Shown here one piece after another: positions 12,801 to 26,361 of a DNA stretch of 64,000 bases. The notes under the pieces are model-generated. The model did no database searches and was not told the DNA's origin. It saw only the letters and a list, made by a program, of their open reading frames with translations. The position numbers and the translations under genes are program-made. Positions within the stretch are counted from its first letter, which is position 1, and the number at the start of each line of letters is the position of its first letter. This stretch comes from Plasmodium brasilianum (lineage: Eukaryota; Apicomplexa; Aconoidasida; Haemosporida; Plasmodiidae): the NCBI RefSeq assembly GCF_023973825.1, contig NC_090125.1, positions 628,501-692,500 on the forward strand, in the 5' to 3' direction.

Positions 12801-15556
12801 ATTTTTCCCACATTCTGTGTCAACATTCGTCTTTTCTTCTGATCCATATTTATCATTTATAGTACTTGTATTATTTTTAATAAGATACCCTTTTTCCTTA
12901 TTTAATAAGCTCGTTCTTGTCCCTCTCGAAACATTTGAGCTTCTTTCATTTTCTACCTTTTTATATTTACTTAACTGTTGTTCATCAACATTTTTGTTTT
13001 CATTCAGATTGATGTTCATAATTTTTCTACTCTTTTTCTCATCTTCCCTGTATCGATTATACGATAATAAATTTTCAATTGTTTTCTTTGGATTCCTTGT
13101 TATCATTAAATCTAGAACTATGTCTCTTTTACTTATATTCGTAAACATATCATGAATTATGTTTACCACGTTTGTTGGAGGAATAGGTATTAAGTACAAG
13201 TATAAGCACTTCTTCTCAATTAGAGAATTATTAGCTATTTCATTTATCAGCAACCTATCTAACGATATTAACTTATTGGTTGCTATAATTTTCGTGTATA
13301 TTTCAGGTACATTTTTTAGCACATGCTCCCTTGAGGATTCTTCATTTTCCCCATCGTTCTCCTCTCCGATCGCTGAGCTGCTCACTGTTACACTAGCTGT
13401 TGTATTTGCCACTTCTCCTGCCCCTATGTCCAACACTTCACCCGTTACCCCTCTCGAAACGATATCCGTCTTTTTATTTTCCCTTTCATCTTTAGGCTGA
13501 TTAGCAAAGTTCTTCCTTTTGTGCAAATTTGTTCCGTACGCGCTTTCTACCGTTACACAAGTTTTCATCAGTTTCATTTCGTCTACATTACTTTCAGGCA
13601 TAACAAAGGCGTAAAAATAATCACTTGTTAAATTGACATAGTATATTACCGAATTATCTTTCATAGAATCATATGTATCACGATTTTCTTCCTTTTTTAA
13701 AAAATCATCTAAGTTAAAACCATTTTCCTTATTTGTATCCATGTCTCCTGGAAATGATTCAAATACTGATGAACAATTTTCATAAATGCTCTTACTCTTA
13801 GCAGATAGTATCTTATCATCTAACTCAGTAGACAAGCTCTCATAATTGCTATTCAGAAGATCAACACAGCCATTATGTTCATACTTCCCTATGTTGTTAT
13901 TAACTATATTAGTATCTTTTTTTTCAATTCTTTTTTTTTTTAACCCATTTAGAAATTTTTCTGAAAATACAGGAACAAATAAGAAAAGCAGATTAATCAA
14001 CTGAGGAGTAATGTTAAACCACAATGCCTTAACACTATTAATTTTTATAATACTGATTGGTGCTTTACTCGATTCTGTATCTTCACTATACATATCGTTA
14101 GGTAAAATTTTGTGAACATCTAACGATATATTACACTTTTCAAGAAACGGTTCCCAATCACCAATACAATTATTAAAATATTCTACCTTAGAATTCAAAT
14201 CGTTAATATTATATGAACATTCGTCTGTATAAAAATTTAAACTTATATTCATACTAAATATCATTCTAATAATTGGGACAATAGAATTTCGGATATCATC
14301 AATAAAAGTACACTTAACATTGTGTAACTTGATACTTATTTTAATATCTCTGTATGTATTTGCTGTTTCATTATGATTTTCCCCATATTCTGATCCATTT
14401 TCACTTATACGATTATTTTCATAAATAAAATTCGACTTGTATGATTCTGTATTGGATGAATCGGAACAACTCATCGTATTGGTATCTGTTGAAAATTCAG
14501 TTAGTGCATTGTATGAAAAGGACTCAATCACATTATTGCTAGATTCGGACAAATTTATTACACACAGTTTCTTATTATTTTGTTTAAGCTTTATATTTTT
14601 CATCGTAGTATCTCCCTTTGCTTCGTTTTTTTCTGTTCCATTCTCTGTTTCTATATCATTCTTGTTTTCCTTCTCTAATACACTCTGCTTAGGTCTAAGC
14701 TGTATAGAGTCCACATTCGGTTTTGTTTTCTTCCCCCTTTTAAGCTTACCTACATTAGTAATATGCACATCATTTGTACCGCTTATCGGAGCACCATTTA
14801 TATTTTTGCTTATAAAAAATATATTATTTCTCATAAATTTATTTTTTATTTTTGTATGTATAAATGTCACTGGTGGAGTAACTGGACCTACAACTATATT
14901 GGTAAAGGAGCTAGGAGTATCACCAAATAAGGTAGAAGATGCCCTTAACAATATTTCTACATCATCATTTGATAATCGAATGTCAAAATTACTAATATTA
15001 ATATCAAGTTCAAAAATAGATATAAAATGAAACGAATCCTTTCCCTTAACATTTGTTTTTAAAATGTAATTATCCTTCCTGGTATCAACTGATTCGTATA
15101 ATGCTTCCCCTTTTACATTTAAATTATCACATAATAATATTTTCTTCTTATGATAATTATGAAGTGGATTCGATACATTTTTATAACCCTTTTCTTGCTT
15201 CCTTTCATTTGATGTATTACTTACATAATTAATTCTTTTTATCTTGCTATCTATAGCATATATTTTCCTAAAAATTATGCACTTATTCAAAATAGAAAAG
15301 GAAAAAACGAAATTGTTAGACCACATTATTATAGGGTTAGCCACATTTTCTAAGTGTGTGAAAATAATAAAATTCCCATTATTCACTTTGAAGTTTATAT
15401 GAATTGGTTTGTTATCTAATTTTAATAATTCGTTTATATTTGTTATCTTTTTGTTCTTCACATCTCTTACTTTCTGCTTTATAAATTTGGATATATTCGT
15501 TATAGTATTACCACTATTGCCATTAGCACCATTTATATTATTACTTTTACTATTAC

Positions 15557-15623
<67 letters not shown>

Positions 15624-15660
15624 GCTATTATTATTATTATCATAGCTATTACTATTACTA

Positions 15661-15691
<31 letters not shown>

Positions 15692-18600
15692 TACTATTTT
15701 TATCATCATCATTATTATTATTATTTTTTTTTTTTATTTTTTTTTTTATTTGTATGCTGTCGTTTTCTTTGTCGTCATCGATTGAGGATTCTTCTTCTTC
15801 TTTCCTGAGAAGCTTATTCTCTTCATTAGGCTGTTTTCTTCCTTGTTTAAACACATTTTCCTCTATATGAATATTTTCTACATTATATTTTTTAAGACTC
15901 CTACTATAACTTTTAATATCTGTATACACTTTAACCTTGTCATCATTCAAATTTATTTTTTTTTTACTTGTATTTACCATTTGGTTATCTACATGTTCGT
16001 ATCCCTCCACTTTCATTGTATTCTTTTTCTTCTTTCCATTTTTCTTGCCATCCTTATTTGATACAATGTAAGGGGATGGCTTGGGATATAAACGTAGTGT
16101 ACTCAAATTAAAACTTGTTGATAAAAATTTGTAGATATCTATAAAAATAATAAAAAAACAACAAATGTATGCATCGTCCAGTTCAATGCTTAACAATAAA
16201 TCTTCTATAAAGGAATTGATTTTTATTTTTATGCCTTTTTGCTTTTTACATTTCTTCTTTTCGTTTAAAAACACATTATTTTCAAGCATATAACTTAATA
16301 GTTTTTTGTAATCCTTTATATCTGACTCTGAAAAAGTACACATCTTCTTTATATTCTCCCCACTGTTAAAACTATACTCACTATTCACAACAGTGTTACT
16401 ATTCATATTAGTTTCTTCTTCAACATTTAGAATAATCGAATTGCTATTGGCTGATACGAGGTTATTTATTAATAAAGATTTCTTTTCAAAGGAACTATCT
16501 TTTACCAAACCTTTTCTACCATTCTCGTGCATAAAATTGCTTCTTTTTCTTTTTTTTATTTCATTTTCAATACAACAATATGCAACCCTTTTGTAGTAGT
16601 TTATAGAATCCTTTCTAACATCATCAATATACAAAGAATTACTATATAAATCAAAAAAATAAATAAAATAAAAATCTAAAAGTACTAAATGGAATGATAT
16701 ACTTATATTTTGAAATGCTATAATAGCTACAGGTGTATTTTTATCAAAAGAAGTTTTAATTTTTAAACTCTCCAAATTTATATACACATATAATTTAAAC
16801 CCTCCTTTTCTTACAAGTACTTCATTCTTTGCTCCGTTAATCACAGGATTCTTACATGAGCAACAAGTGTTGACTTCATAGTTTGGTAAATCGCCCTTCA
16901 TCTCGCGCTCATCCCTCTTTTCACTGCAGTTGTTACTACTGTGTTGGTTGTCCTTGTTATCAACTCGACTGCCGCACTTGCTAATGTCATTAGTATCAGT
17001 GATACGATTCAAATTGCTTACATGATTCATATTGTTCACAATGTTCATATTATTCATATTGTTCACATTACTCACACTGCTCATATTGTGCATATTGCTC
17101 AAATTGTTCAAATTGATGTTCCCCTTTCGGAACCATTCTGCGTTTATGAGGTTGTACATATCGACGCTTTTATCGCAAATAAAACACATAGGAAAATATC
17201 CTTTAAAACAAAAATTTTCATTAATAATGTCTAACAAAAAGGCCAGTTGAAAAACAGTTAAGTCTAGACTAAAATTGCTTCCATTAAAAAAAATATAAAC
17301 CCCATTTTTACTACTAACTAAACATAGACCAATATTAACTTTGTGTAAAATATTTCCCTCAATATTTGTACTTCCCCCATTTTCACAAGCTTTGCTTTCT
17401 ATGTCTAGCAAATCAACATATAAGGTAAAATCATACTTCACTGGAGAACACGATATATTTGTTTTTTCCCCCTTAACGTATATTTTTTCATTTTCCATTT
17501 TATCTGCAGGCGTGTTTGTGCCTTTTTCCCTTTTCTGCTCGCACTTCTTTTTTCCTCTCTCCTTCCTCTTACTAATTTTTTTTATCTTGTTTTCCTTCAT
17601 ATCATTCCTTCGCTTTACCATAATCTGTTCTATGCAATTTATTGTGTATGAATTTTTAAACTTTAAAGTATTCAGATGAAATTTTAAGTAAGATTCAATA
17701 TATGGTATGTTGTTCTTTTCCTTATCCGTATTGCAAAGACCATTATTAATTTTGTTAAAACACAAGGACGTATTTTTTACTTCTCCCTTGTAATTATATA
17801 TTATATTTTTATCCTCAGGAATAATAACAACTGGATTCATAATTGTGCAGCTAAATAAAAAATATTTTGCCTGCGCAACTTGCACCACTTTTTTGTATGA
17901 CTTGCTAATAAAAACATTTAATATACCATCATCTAAGTAATCCAAAAATGACTTCAAATCACGCAAATAAAAAATATAATAGATACTTGAAATGTCACAT
18001 AACAAACATATATTATAATCTCTTTTGTCATTGTAAACTTTTACCTTACCTATGAACAGGTCGTGTTTCTCTTTTTTCTGCTTGTTGGTCGCAACAGTTG
18101 TCGCTCCCTCCGCAGCTCTTTTTATTTTTTTTTTTCTTATCTCCTCAGACAAGTTGTCCGTATTTATATAATTTAAAATATCTTTGCTATTTCTTCCCTC
18201 GGAAATCATTTTCGAGCTCTCCCCCTTCTCCTCATTACGTGGAAGAACATCCCCATCAGCACCACTCAGCTTATTACTCTTTTTAGAAATAAACAAATCA
18301 TACGTATAATCATTAATATTATTCGATATAATATTTTTGTTATTCATAGATATTATACCTTTTTCAATGTTTATAAACATTTTCTGATCGAAATTCAAAT
18401 ATATCTTATTTTCGTAAAATATATTACTAACTTGTATTTTTGAAAAAATTTTTTTTTTTTGCCAAAAAGCAAGAGATGCACTTTTAATATAACAATTGAA
18501 GAAATACTTAACATACGAATTTTTCTGACCATACAATTTCGGTAACGAGTTACATAACCCATTGTTAAGAATTGTATCACTTTTTTTATTTATATTATTT

Positions 18601-21600
18601 ATCTTTTTTGTTTCTTCATCAATTATACATGATTTGATAACGTTAACATCACACGGAACTACATTCGTATTATTAATTGTATCATCTCCAACATTGTTTT
18701 CTTCATTATTTTTCTTTTCTGATTCTATATCTAAAATGTTTAGAGCATTCTTTACATTGTTTAATGTCTCTTGAACACTTCTTAAAGTATGTTCTGATAT
18801 AAACATCTTGTAATTTTTAAGTTCCTCTTCATTTTTTAGTTTCTTTTTTATATACTTCATGTCTTTCTCTAATCCGTACTGTAATTTCTCTTTATACTCT
18901 TTCATTGTTTTAAATATTTGCTTTATTGTCTTATATTTCCAATGTAATTCAATATCACTTATAATAAAATTAATATGCGTTTCTGCTTTATTTCTTTTAT
19001 TTTGTTTTTGCAGAATTTGGAGGTTTATTGAAAGCTGTTTTTCTTCTATAGCATCCATAAAATCGTCATCCTCATCATCGTTTTCATCATCATGGTTACC
19101 ACCTTCCACTTGTACATTCTGCCTACCACTCTTCATATATTTTTCATTCGCAGCTACGTTCTTACTACTTGGGTTATTTGAGCCTCCCTTTACCCCCGTC
19201 AACTCGCTGTCTATATCTTTCTCATCATCTTCAATCTTATTGCCATTTTGATCATTTATACTTATATTACTTTCGTTATAACACGATTTCAAATTTACAT
19301 TCCTTGACAATAGGTGTACATCAGTAATAACCTTTTCCACATAGGCTTTTGTCAGCATGTCATAATTATTTTTATTACTTTTACAAATATTGTTACTATT
19401 ACCATTTCCATTACTATTCTTATTACAGTAATTTTTTCCTGAATTTTCAAGACATCTGTTCTGTCCGCTGTATTCCTTCTCTTCCTCCTCTTGCCTATTC
19501 ACAATATTGCTTATCATGAAATTTTCTATTCTTTCAGCTGACTCGAATCGATCTATACATCCTGAATTATCGCTATTCTTGTTGTTCTCTTTACTGTCGT
19601 TTTGTCCTTCCAAATGAGCATCCTCTATTTTCATCCCGTCTTGAATCTCCTTCTTACTGCTGCTATTATTATCCATGTTTGCGCTATCCACAATATCAAC
19701 AATGCCGTTTTCATTGTTAGCATAAGCATTGTTTTTCTCCTCCAAATAGGTGGAAAGAGACAGGAAGAGAAAAATATCCTTCGAATTGACATTTTTTGTT
19801 AAGGTAAAAAAAATTGGCTGTCTATTACTTGGATCACAAATCCATAACTGCTCGATTTCTACTTTCATAATTTTTTTTTTTTTTGAAAATAATTTTTGTA
19901 AGATATTCCACAGGCCTCATATTTCAATATTTCAAAGTCCTTCCTATTTTTTATAGAGAAAGAAGAATTTTTAATTAAAAAATCAATGTCATATAAAAAT
20001 GATTCCTCCTCTGCTTTATTATTTTTATTTATTTTATTCAAATTTTCATTCTCTTCAGCATTCGCTACAATACTGTTATTCAGATTATCATTCTTCGTCT
20101 GACTCTCTTCAAATTTTGATGTTCCATCCTGACATATAATTCGTCCTTCTCCTTTTGCATCCATTTCTTTTTTTTCCACAGAACTTTTTTTTTTAAACTT
20201 AAAGAACTCTTTTTCCTTATTTTTGTTTTTTGAATAAAACCGTGTTAAGTATCTAGTAATAGATGTTGGTACTGCTAATATGATGCTGACAGCATCTGGA
20301 TTTATTTGAAAAAAAATACAATCTAATATTATGTTAGCTTTTAAAATTTTTAAATCATATTCCACATATATCTTAACTGGAATTGGTTGTAGTATATAAA
20401 ATTTTTCGCTACTTAGCAGTCTATCTTTTATACTATTACAATAACTATCCTTAAAATCCAATCGTCTGTTAACGGGCTCTTTAGAAATTACTCGATCTTC
20501 ATTATTTTCTACATGTGCACTACTTTTCAAATGTACATTATTTTTTCTGTTATTAATAGTCTTCTCATTTGCCAACTGCTCTTTTTTGTGGTTCAAATCT
20601 TTGTCCTTCTTATACTTGTAAAATTTATTAGCATTCGGAAAAACCGTTTTTAAACATGTTATTTGCGTTTCGTTAAATTCAAATATTAAATTAAACTTGT
20701 TGTATGCACATGGGCATTCTGTCTTAGCTATCAAATTACCTAAATGCAACTCAACAATACCATTCGTTAGGTTATCAAAATGTACTATCGGGCCACATAT
20801 ATGAATATAAAATTCGAATAATTCAGGCAAATGCTGAACTGCTCTATTATATACATTTTCTCCTTTTTCCTTTAATCCTTCAATTAATTCTGATTGTTCC
20901 ATTTTTTTAATATTCTCAAGTGCTTCATCGTCATCTTCATCTTCTACCTCTTCCTCATCCTCACGATCATCCTCTTCAGTATATCTTCCTTCCCCTTTTT
21001 CAATTTCTTCTTTGCTTATCTTTTCCGTTGGTATTTTTTCCTTATTATATTCATCCATTTTTTGACTATGTTCACAGTTATCTTTAAATTCCCGCTTCTC
21101 ATCGCCCTCTACTTGGGGTATTACTTCTTCCTTCACTTCTACCGCTTCTTCCTCTTTTTGAAGAAATGATAATGCTGCATCTGTCATATGAATCGCCTGT
21201 GTACACGTTTCCTGCTTTTCCTCCTTGTCAGGATATGAATTTTTCCTTTTGTATCTTTTCATTGCAGTTTTATGCCTTTTATTTATAATGTCTAATAGAG
21301 GAAAAGTAAAGGATAAAATGTTTTTAATAAGTAATGATGATAAGTACAATTCCAAAGGATTTAATCTTAACAAGGTAGATAAGGTATTTCCCTTTTCCGT
21401 AACTAAATGATTTATCTCTAGGTATGCACACAAACTTTGACTGTACAACAAGGAATAGTATATTGGATTTTTATAAATACTGCTTGAACCGTTATTATCA
21501 AAAGGAAACAAGGTATTATTTTTTCTAAATTCCATAAATATATTATTCTTATGTTTTGCTACAAAATTTTGTAACTCGATAATGAACTTCCACTGAAAAT

Positions 21601-23764
21601 TGTCATTATCATTATGATCAACAACTGATTGAAGGGATAAAGATGAATATATTTGATAAAAATTAATTGATAATATATTAATTTCTTCATATCTCATTTT
21701 TCTATTGTTTTTTATGTAACTTGAATTGGTAGCACTCATATCTGGTGTACTGTTTAATAATGAATCAACGCTTCCACTTAGAGATATTTCATCATTCAAA
21801 TTATCATTAAAGGAATTATTACTATAATGCTTATTTCTTATAGTACCTACATCAATTTGCTCATCATTTCCTGCACACTTTAAATGTGAAATACCTTTTA
21901 TATGTTCTTCTCCATTACTTTGCATTCTTTCTTCAGATTGAATAAGTTCCTCTTCTTCCTTATCTACATATTTCCTTTTTTTCTTACAATCATCATATAC
22001 ATTGATGGAAAAATTTGCAAGTTTAAATTCGAAATCATATTTGGTTGGAACAACAACATCATAATTATCTTCATTCGTTACTGCTTCCTGTAAAATATGT
22101 AACTCCTTTTCATTTATAATATCTTGCTCGCTTTTTAAAATACTCTGAACCTTGTTTTCTATATCTTTTTTACTTCCTGTTACCCAAGACCACCATGATT
22201 GTTGCTTATATATAGAATCATATAGATATTTTTTTTTTAAATTTTTTTCTTCAATTATTTTTTCTAACATGTTTTGACACTGCAATCTCCATTTGGCTAA
22301 ATGTCTAACACCCACCACGTCATACAATATTTGTAATCTATTTAATTCTTGGTTAGTTAATTCTACTTTGGATATATTATATTTTTCTCCAAGAACCTTA
22401 TTGTACAAGTTCATAAATTCGTTTTTTGTTTCATTTCTTAATGATTCAATGTCCAACTTGACGGTACAAGCATATTTTAATAACAGTTTATTTGTTTGAC
22501 TCCTTGATTTATTCGCCTCATTCATTATTTCAATAATCTTTGTAATTTGCGTTCTTGTTAATGTTATTCCTTCCCATTTCTCACTAATTTCTAATTTGGC
22601 TTTTAATTCTTTTTTATTACTAGACTGCTCTACTGGCAATACTAAATCAAACGGTTTAATTAAATATTCAAAATTATAATAATTTAAAATTTTATTATCA
22701 TCATCTTTTAAAAAACTACCTATTCGAGCTAAGGTACTTTTTAAATAATCATCCTTATTCTCATCACCATCACTACTTAATTTAGATTCAAAAGTTATAT
22801 CTTCTTTTTGATCATTATTATGTGACATGTCATCATTTATCTTTAACGAAAAATCAACGTTTTCGAACTTATCACTAGTATCATTATTCATTTCATTTTC
22901 ATTATTGGTATGAGTTTTATTTTTTGTATCTTCTTTTTCATCATTACTATTCGTATAAATCTTGCTGTCAACATTGTTTTCATTAGAAGGGGTATTATTA
23001 CTATCACGCTGGTGTTCTTTTCCTTTTTTTATTTTTTTTTTTTCTCCTCCCCCCGCATCGTGTTCTTTGTCCTCTATGTTGTACTCCTTTTTTTTCTTTC
23101 TTCTTCTTTTTCTTATGTTACTGTTGCTATAAATACATAACCCCTTGAATTCAATAATATGATTTAATTTTTTATACTCAGAACTTGTATTAGCTTCTGT
23201 CGAAACTTCAACATTTTTCTGACAGTTTTTTACAGACGATGATTTCAAAATAAATCCAATAGAAAATTTTTTTCCTGGATCTTCAAAATGAATTAAAATA
23301 TCTTGAATATCTATATGAATGTTATTAATAATTTTATTTAGTAATTTAAATATAAGTGTAGATTTTTCTGATGACTTTTCCTTATTTTTCTGTTGTTTAA
23401 TTATAGAAATTTCTTCTTCTAACAATTCTAATCTGTGCATTTTTGCTCTCCTTAATTCTTCGATTATAACACTTTCACTTTTTTGATAGCTTCTAGGTTT
23501 TATGTATATATGCACATTTTTAATTAATACACATACTGGACTTTTCCCTAAGCTGCTCCATGGTATTTGAATGTTTACTCTTCCTATGTTTCCATGTATT
23601 ATCTTAAACGATAAGTCTAATATTTCGGTTATCTGTGGTTTCAATTTTAGGTTTTCTAAAACAATGTTCCCTGACCAAACACCCAAATGCAAATTCCGCT
23701 CTATTCCTTCAACATATGGTGCGAGAAATTTATTTAACAGTTTTTCAACTAATGACTCCAGCAT
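6897..23764 (-). CDS. VPS13: VPS13 family bridge-type lipid transfer protein, ~5,620 aa, with one apparent frameshift
   Basis: VPS13 proteins are rod-like lipid-transfer proteins at membrane contact sites. The N-terminus (ATG at 23764) is a textbook Chorein_N domain: MLESLVEKLLNKFLAPYVEG, then GVWSGNIVLENLKLK and IPWSSLGKSPVCVLI, residues 1-~115. The body is repeating beta-groove sequence broken by low-complexity inserts: Lys/Glu/Asn near residues 200-340, a long Asn tract at genomic ~15543-15706 (residues ~2690-2740), an Asp run at ~12605-12657, and Asn/Ser at ~8560-8680. A probable adaptor-binding (VAB) region lies at genomic ~10700-12150. The C-terminal VPS13_C region (WTILPVYVNYKSPDIPL...) is at ~7400-8160, with a PH-like end. 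The first 1,299 codons run to 19865; the remaining 4,323-codon frame opens at 19868. They overlap at a 14-base homopolymer (19871-19884): one extra A or two fewer joins them (5,622 or 5,621 aa). It is much larger than yeast Vps13 or human VPS13 paralogues. Confidence 0.93.
15543..15706 (-). repeat. Polyasparagine-coding (AAT)n tract within VPS13
   Basis: On the + strand this reads as (ATT)n with a few ACT interruptions; on the coding strand it encodes runs of Asn broken by Ser and Tyr. A smaller Asn/Ser tract lies at about 8560-8680 and a (GAT)n polyaspartate tract at about 12605-12657, all within the same gene. These are insertions between conserved VPS13 blocks, a usual feature of Plasmodium proteins. 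Confidence 0.9.
19871..19884 (-). other. Poly(A)14 frameshift site inside VPS13
   Basis: On the coding (-) strand a run of 14 A follows TAT TTT C. Read in the upstream frame it gives Gln, four Lys, Leu and a TGA stop. With 15 (or 12) A residues the frame continues as Gln-Lys(n)-Ile-Met-Lys-Val-Glu-Ile into the downstream VPS13 frame. No GT-AG intron is visible at the junction. The simplest reading is a homopolymer length error in the assembly; polymerase slippage or a true mutation are alternatives. Confidence 0.85.
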
Positions 23765-24552
23765 TTTTTATTTCTTTTCAGTTGCATACTTTTCTTCCTA
23801 CCTTTTCGTCTTCTATATAATTATATTTTACTTTTTTATTAACGTAAATATATTCTAAAAGTATTATATCTTACTTTTGTAAATTCAACTACAAAAAGGA
23901 CGTAAAAGGAAGTAAAAAGGGAGAAAAAGCAAACTTCACTTAATCTATATCTTCATTGTTTATATAATTTTAGTTTTCACGTTATATGAACATTTTTTAT
24001 ATCCTTTTTCTTTGCCTCTATATGATATAAAGCCAAATTTAAAATTTTATATTTAGGTATTTTTTTTTTTTTGAAGAAGTCCACATTTTTTGCTAAAACA
24101 TGTAATAATGTATATTGCACAACTCCATAATAAGTTACTTTCTATTATATAGTATAATGTAATAGGAGCTAATACATGAAATGTACAGTTTTACAGCTAA
24201 TAATAAAAAAAAAAATTTGTTGAAATATGTATATACATACATAAGCTATATATGTAAATGTATGATAAAAAAAAAAAAAATAATAAAATAAAATAAAAAG
24301 TGAATATAATATTCAAAATTTTTTATCATATTTCAATGAAAAAGGTAAAAACGATTAGATATTACACTGAATTAATATTATGTGTATACCTTTTTACATG
24401 AATATTTTTTCATTCGTATTTTTATTTTTTATTTTTTTTGTACATAAACATTATATTATAAACGTTTATGGGTTAATATTATTCATTAATTACTAAAAAA
24501 AAAGGCAGTATAAATTTTTTTTTTCATTAAATATATAAAGATATAAATATAA

Positions 24553-24596
<44 letters not shown>

Positions 24597-26175
24597 GTAA
24601 ACTTATACATGTTTTACCTTTATTTTTATTCCCCGTTTTGTATATACATTAACTGATGTAAAATATGAGAATAGTTGTAAGTGTATTTATACTTAAAGCT
24701 AATGTAAAACGAATTTTTATGAACATTTAAGAACAAATTAAAATTTATGAGACACTTTTTTAATTTATTTACGAACAAGTTATAATATGGATATAATTTT
24801 TTTTTTTTATTTAAAATTGTTAGCCATATAATAAATTTACCAAAAAAAAAAAAAAAAAAAAAAGAATGTTCTTTTCTCGTTTAAAAGTAAAAAATAGTAA
24901 GTATTGTAATAATAATAAACGAGAAAAATTGTAACACGGTAAATTCAAATTATATTTTTTAAACAATTAAAAAATGAGAATAAAATAAAAAAAAATAAAA
25001 CAAGTTAAAACGAAACAAAATGACAGATTTATATTATTTAAATATCAATGTTACATGTATAAATATGATGTCATTATTTTTATAAGACACATGCAGTATT
25101 TCATTTATATAGACAAAAATATGTCTTCTTATTATTCTCTTTTTTTCTTTTTCAACCACGTACAAAAGATTAATATGCTAGAACAGATGAAACATTCTAT
25201 TCAATTCAGTAAAAAACAAACAAAAATATAATATATAAAAAAAAAATAATGTATTTGGTACATTTTACAACATTTTCTCCCAACCTCCCTATGAACAACT
25301 TCTTTTATTTATTTTTACATTTTATTTTTATTCTGAACTTACAATATTTTTAGCGTTGCAACAATTTACGTCTATTCCTTTTTCTTTTTTTTTAATCATT
25401 GTTGTAATTAATTCTAATACAATATGTGCAAATTTAATTTCTTATAAAAGATAACCTTAAAAAAAAAAAAAAAAAGAAACTTCTTATATTTACATCTGCT
25501 CCAAGGGTTTTAAACAAAAGAAAAATGTAAAATATAGAGAAACATTTATATTATTTTTTATTCCATTAAAATTCATTTTTAAAAACTAATATTTTTTTTT
25601 TTTTTTTAAATAATACTAATATTGTTAAACTATTAAAAAATAAATATTTGAAATATGAAATTCTAACATAACATTAATAAATTAAAAAACTTTTCATATT
25701 ATAAACATTATTTTAATAATAATTATTATGAAAAAAAAAAAAAAAAAAAAAAAATTATAATTTATTTATTGACACACTTAAGAACATTTAAAACATAATC
25801 GGTTTATACATAAATACATACATAATACATACACATATATATATAATATATAGTAAAATGTTTTTTTTTAAAGTAAATACTAATAATATGTTCAATATAT
25901 ATTGAAATAGTTCCACAATTTCTTTTCTGTTCTTCTTCCACATCATTCAGAATTTTTATTTAATTTCAAAAAGTAAAAAGGGATTCTAAAAACTATTTTG
26001 AAATATATGGAGACTTCTTCACATGCCATTAGATATATATACGTATATACACACATATATATAACCAAAAATTTTATTCATTATTCTATACAAAATAAAT
26101 ATATAATGTAAAATGTACAGATGTAAGTAATGTGTAATAAAATAGGGTAAAAATAAAGATATCACATTTTAATTC
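23765..26175. other. Very AT-rich spacer between VPS13 5' end and ALBA2 3' end
   Basis: The left part is the probable VPS13 promoter/5' UTR (reading -), the right part the ALBA2 3' UTR. It contains many A or T runs of 12-23 bases, a (TA)n tract at about 24557-24595, and no open frame of credible composition. I see no RNA gene or repeat of longer unit here. Confidence 0.6.
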
Positions 26176-26324
26176 TTAATTTCTTTTTTCATATCTCCTA
26201 TTATTCCACATGGAAGTTTCATAATATGGTCTGCGATAATTGGTTCTATATCTGTCTCCTCCTCTACCTCTTCTATCTGTTATAGTTATAAAAGAATAAA
26301 AAAAAAAAAGTTTCCACATGTGCA

Positions 26325-26361
<37 letters not shown>

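Noticed and set aside
19865..19884. An intron joining the two VPS13 frames
   Set aside because: No GT-AG pair is visible that would remove the homopolymer and keep the flanking residues; a one-base length change is much simpler.
7519..23140. Numerous + strand open frames within 6.9-23.8 kb
   Set aside because: They are antisense shadows of the VPS13 gene, rich in Leu/Ile/Phe/Ser as expected from the complement of Asn/Lys/Glu-rich coding sequence.
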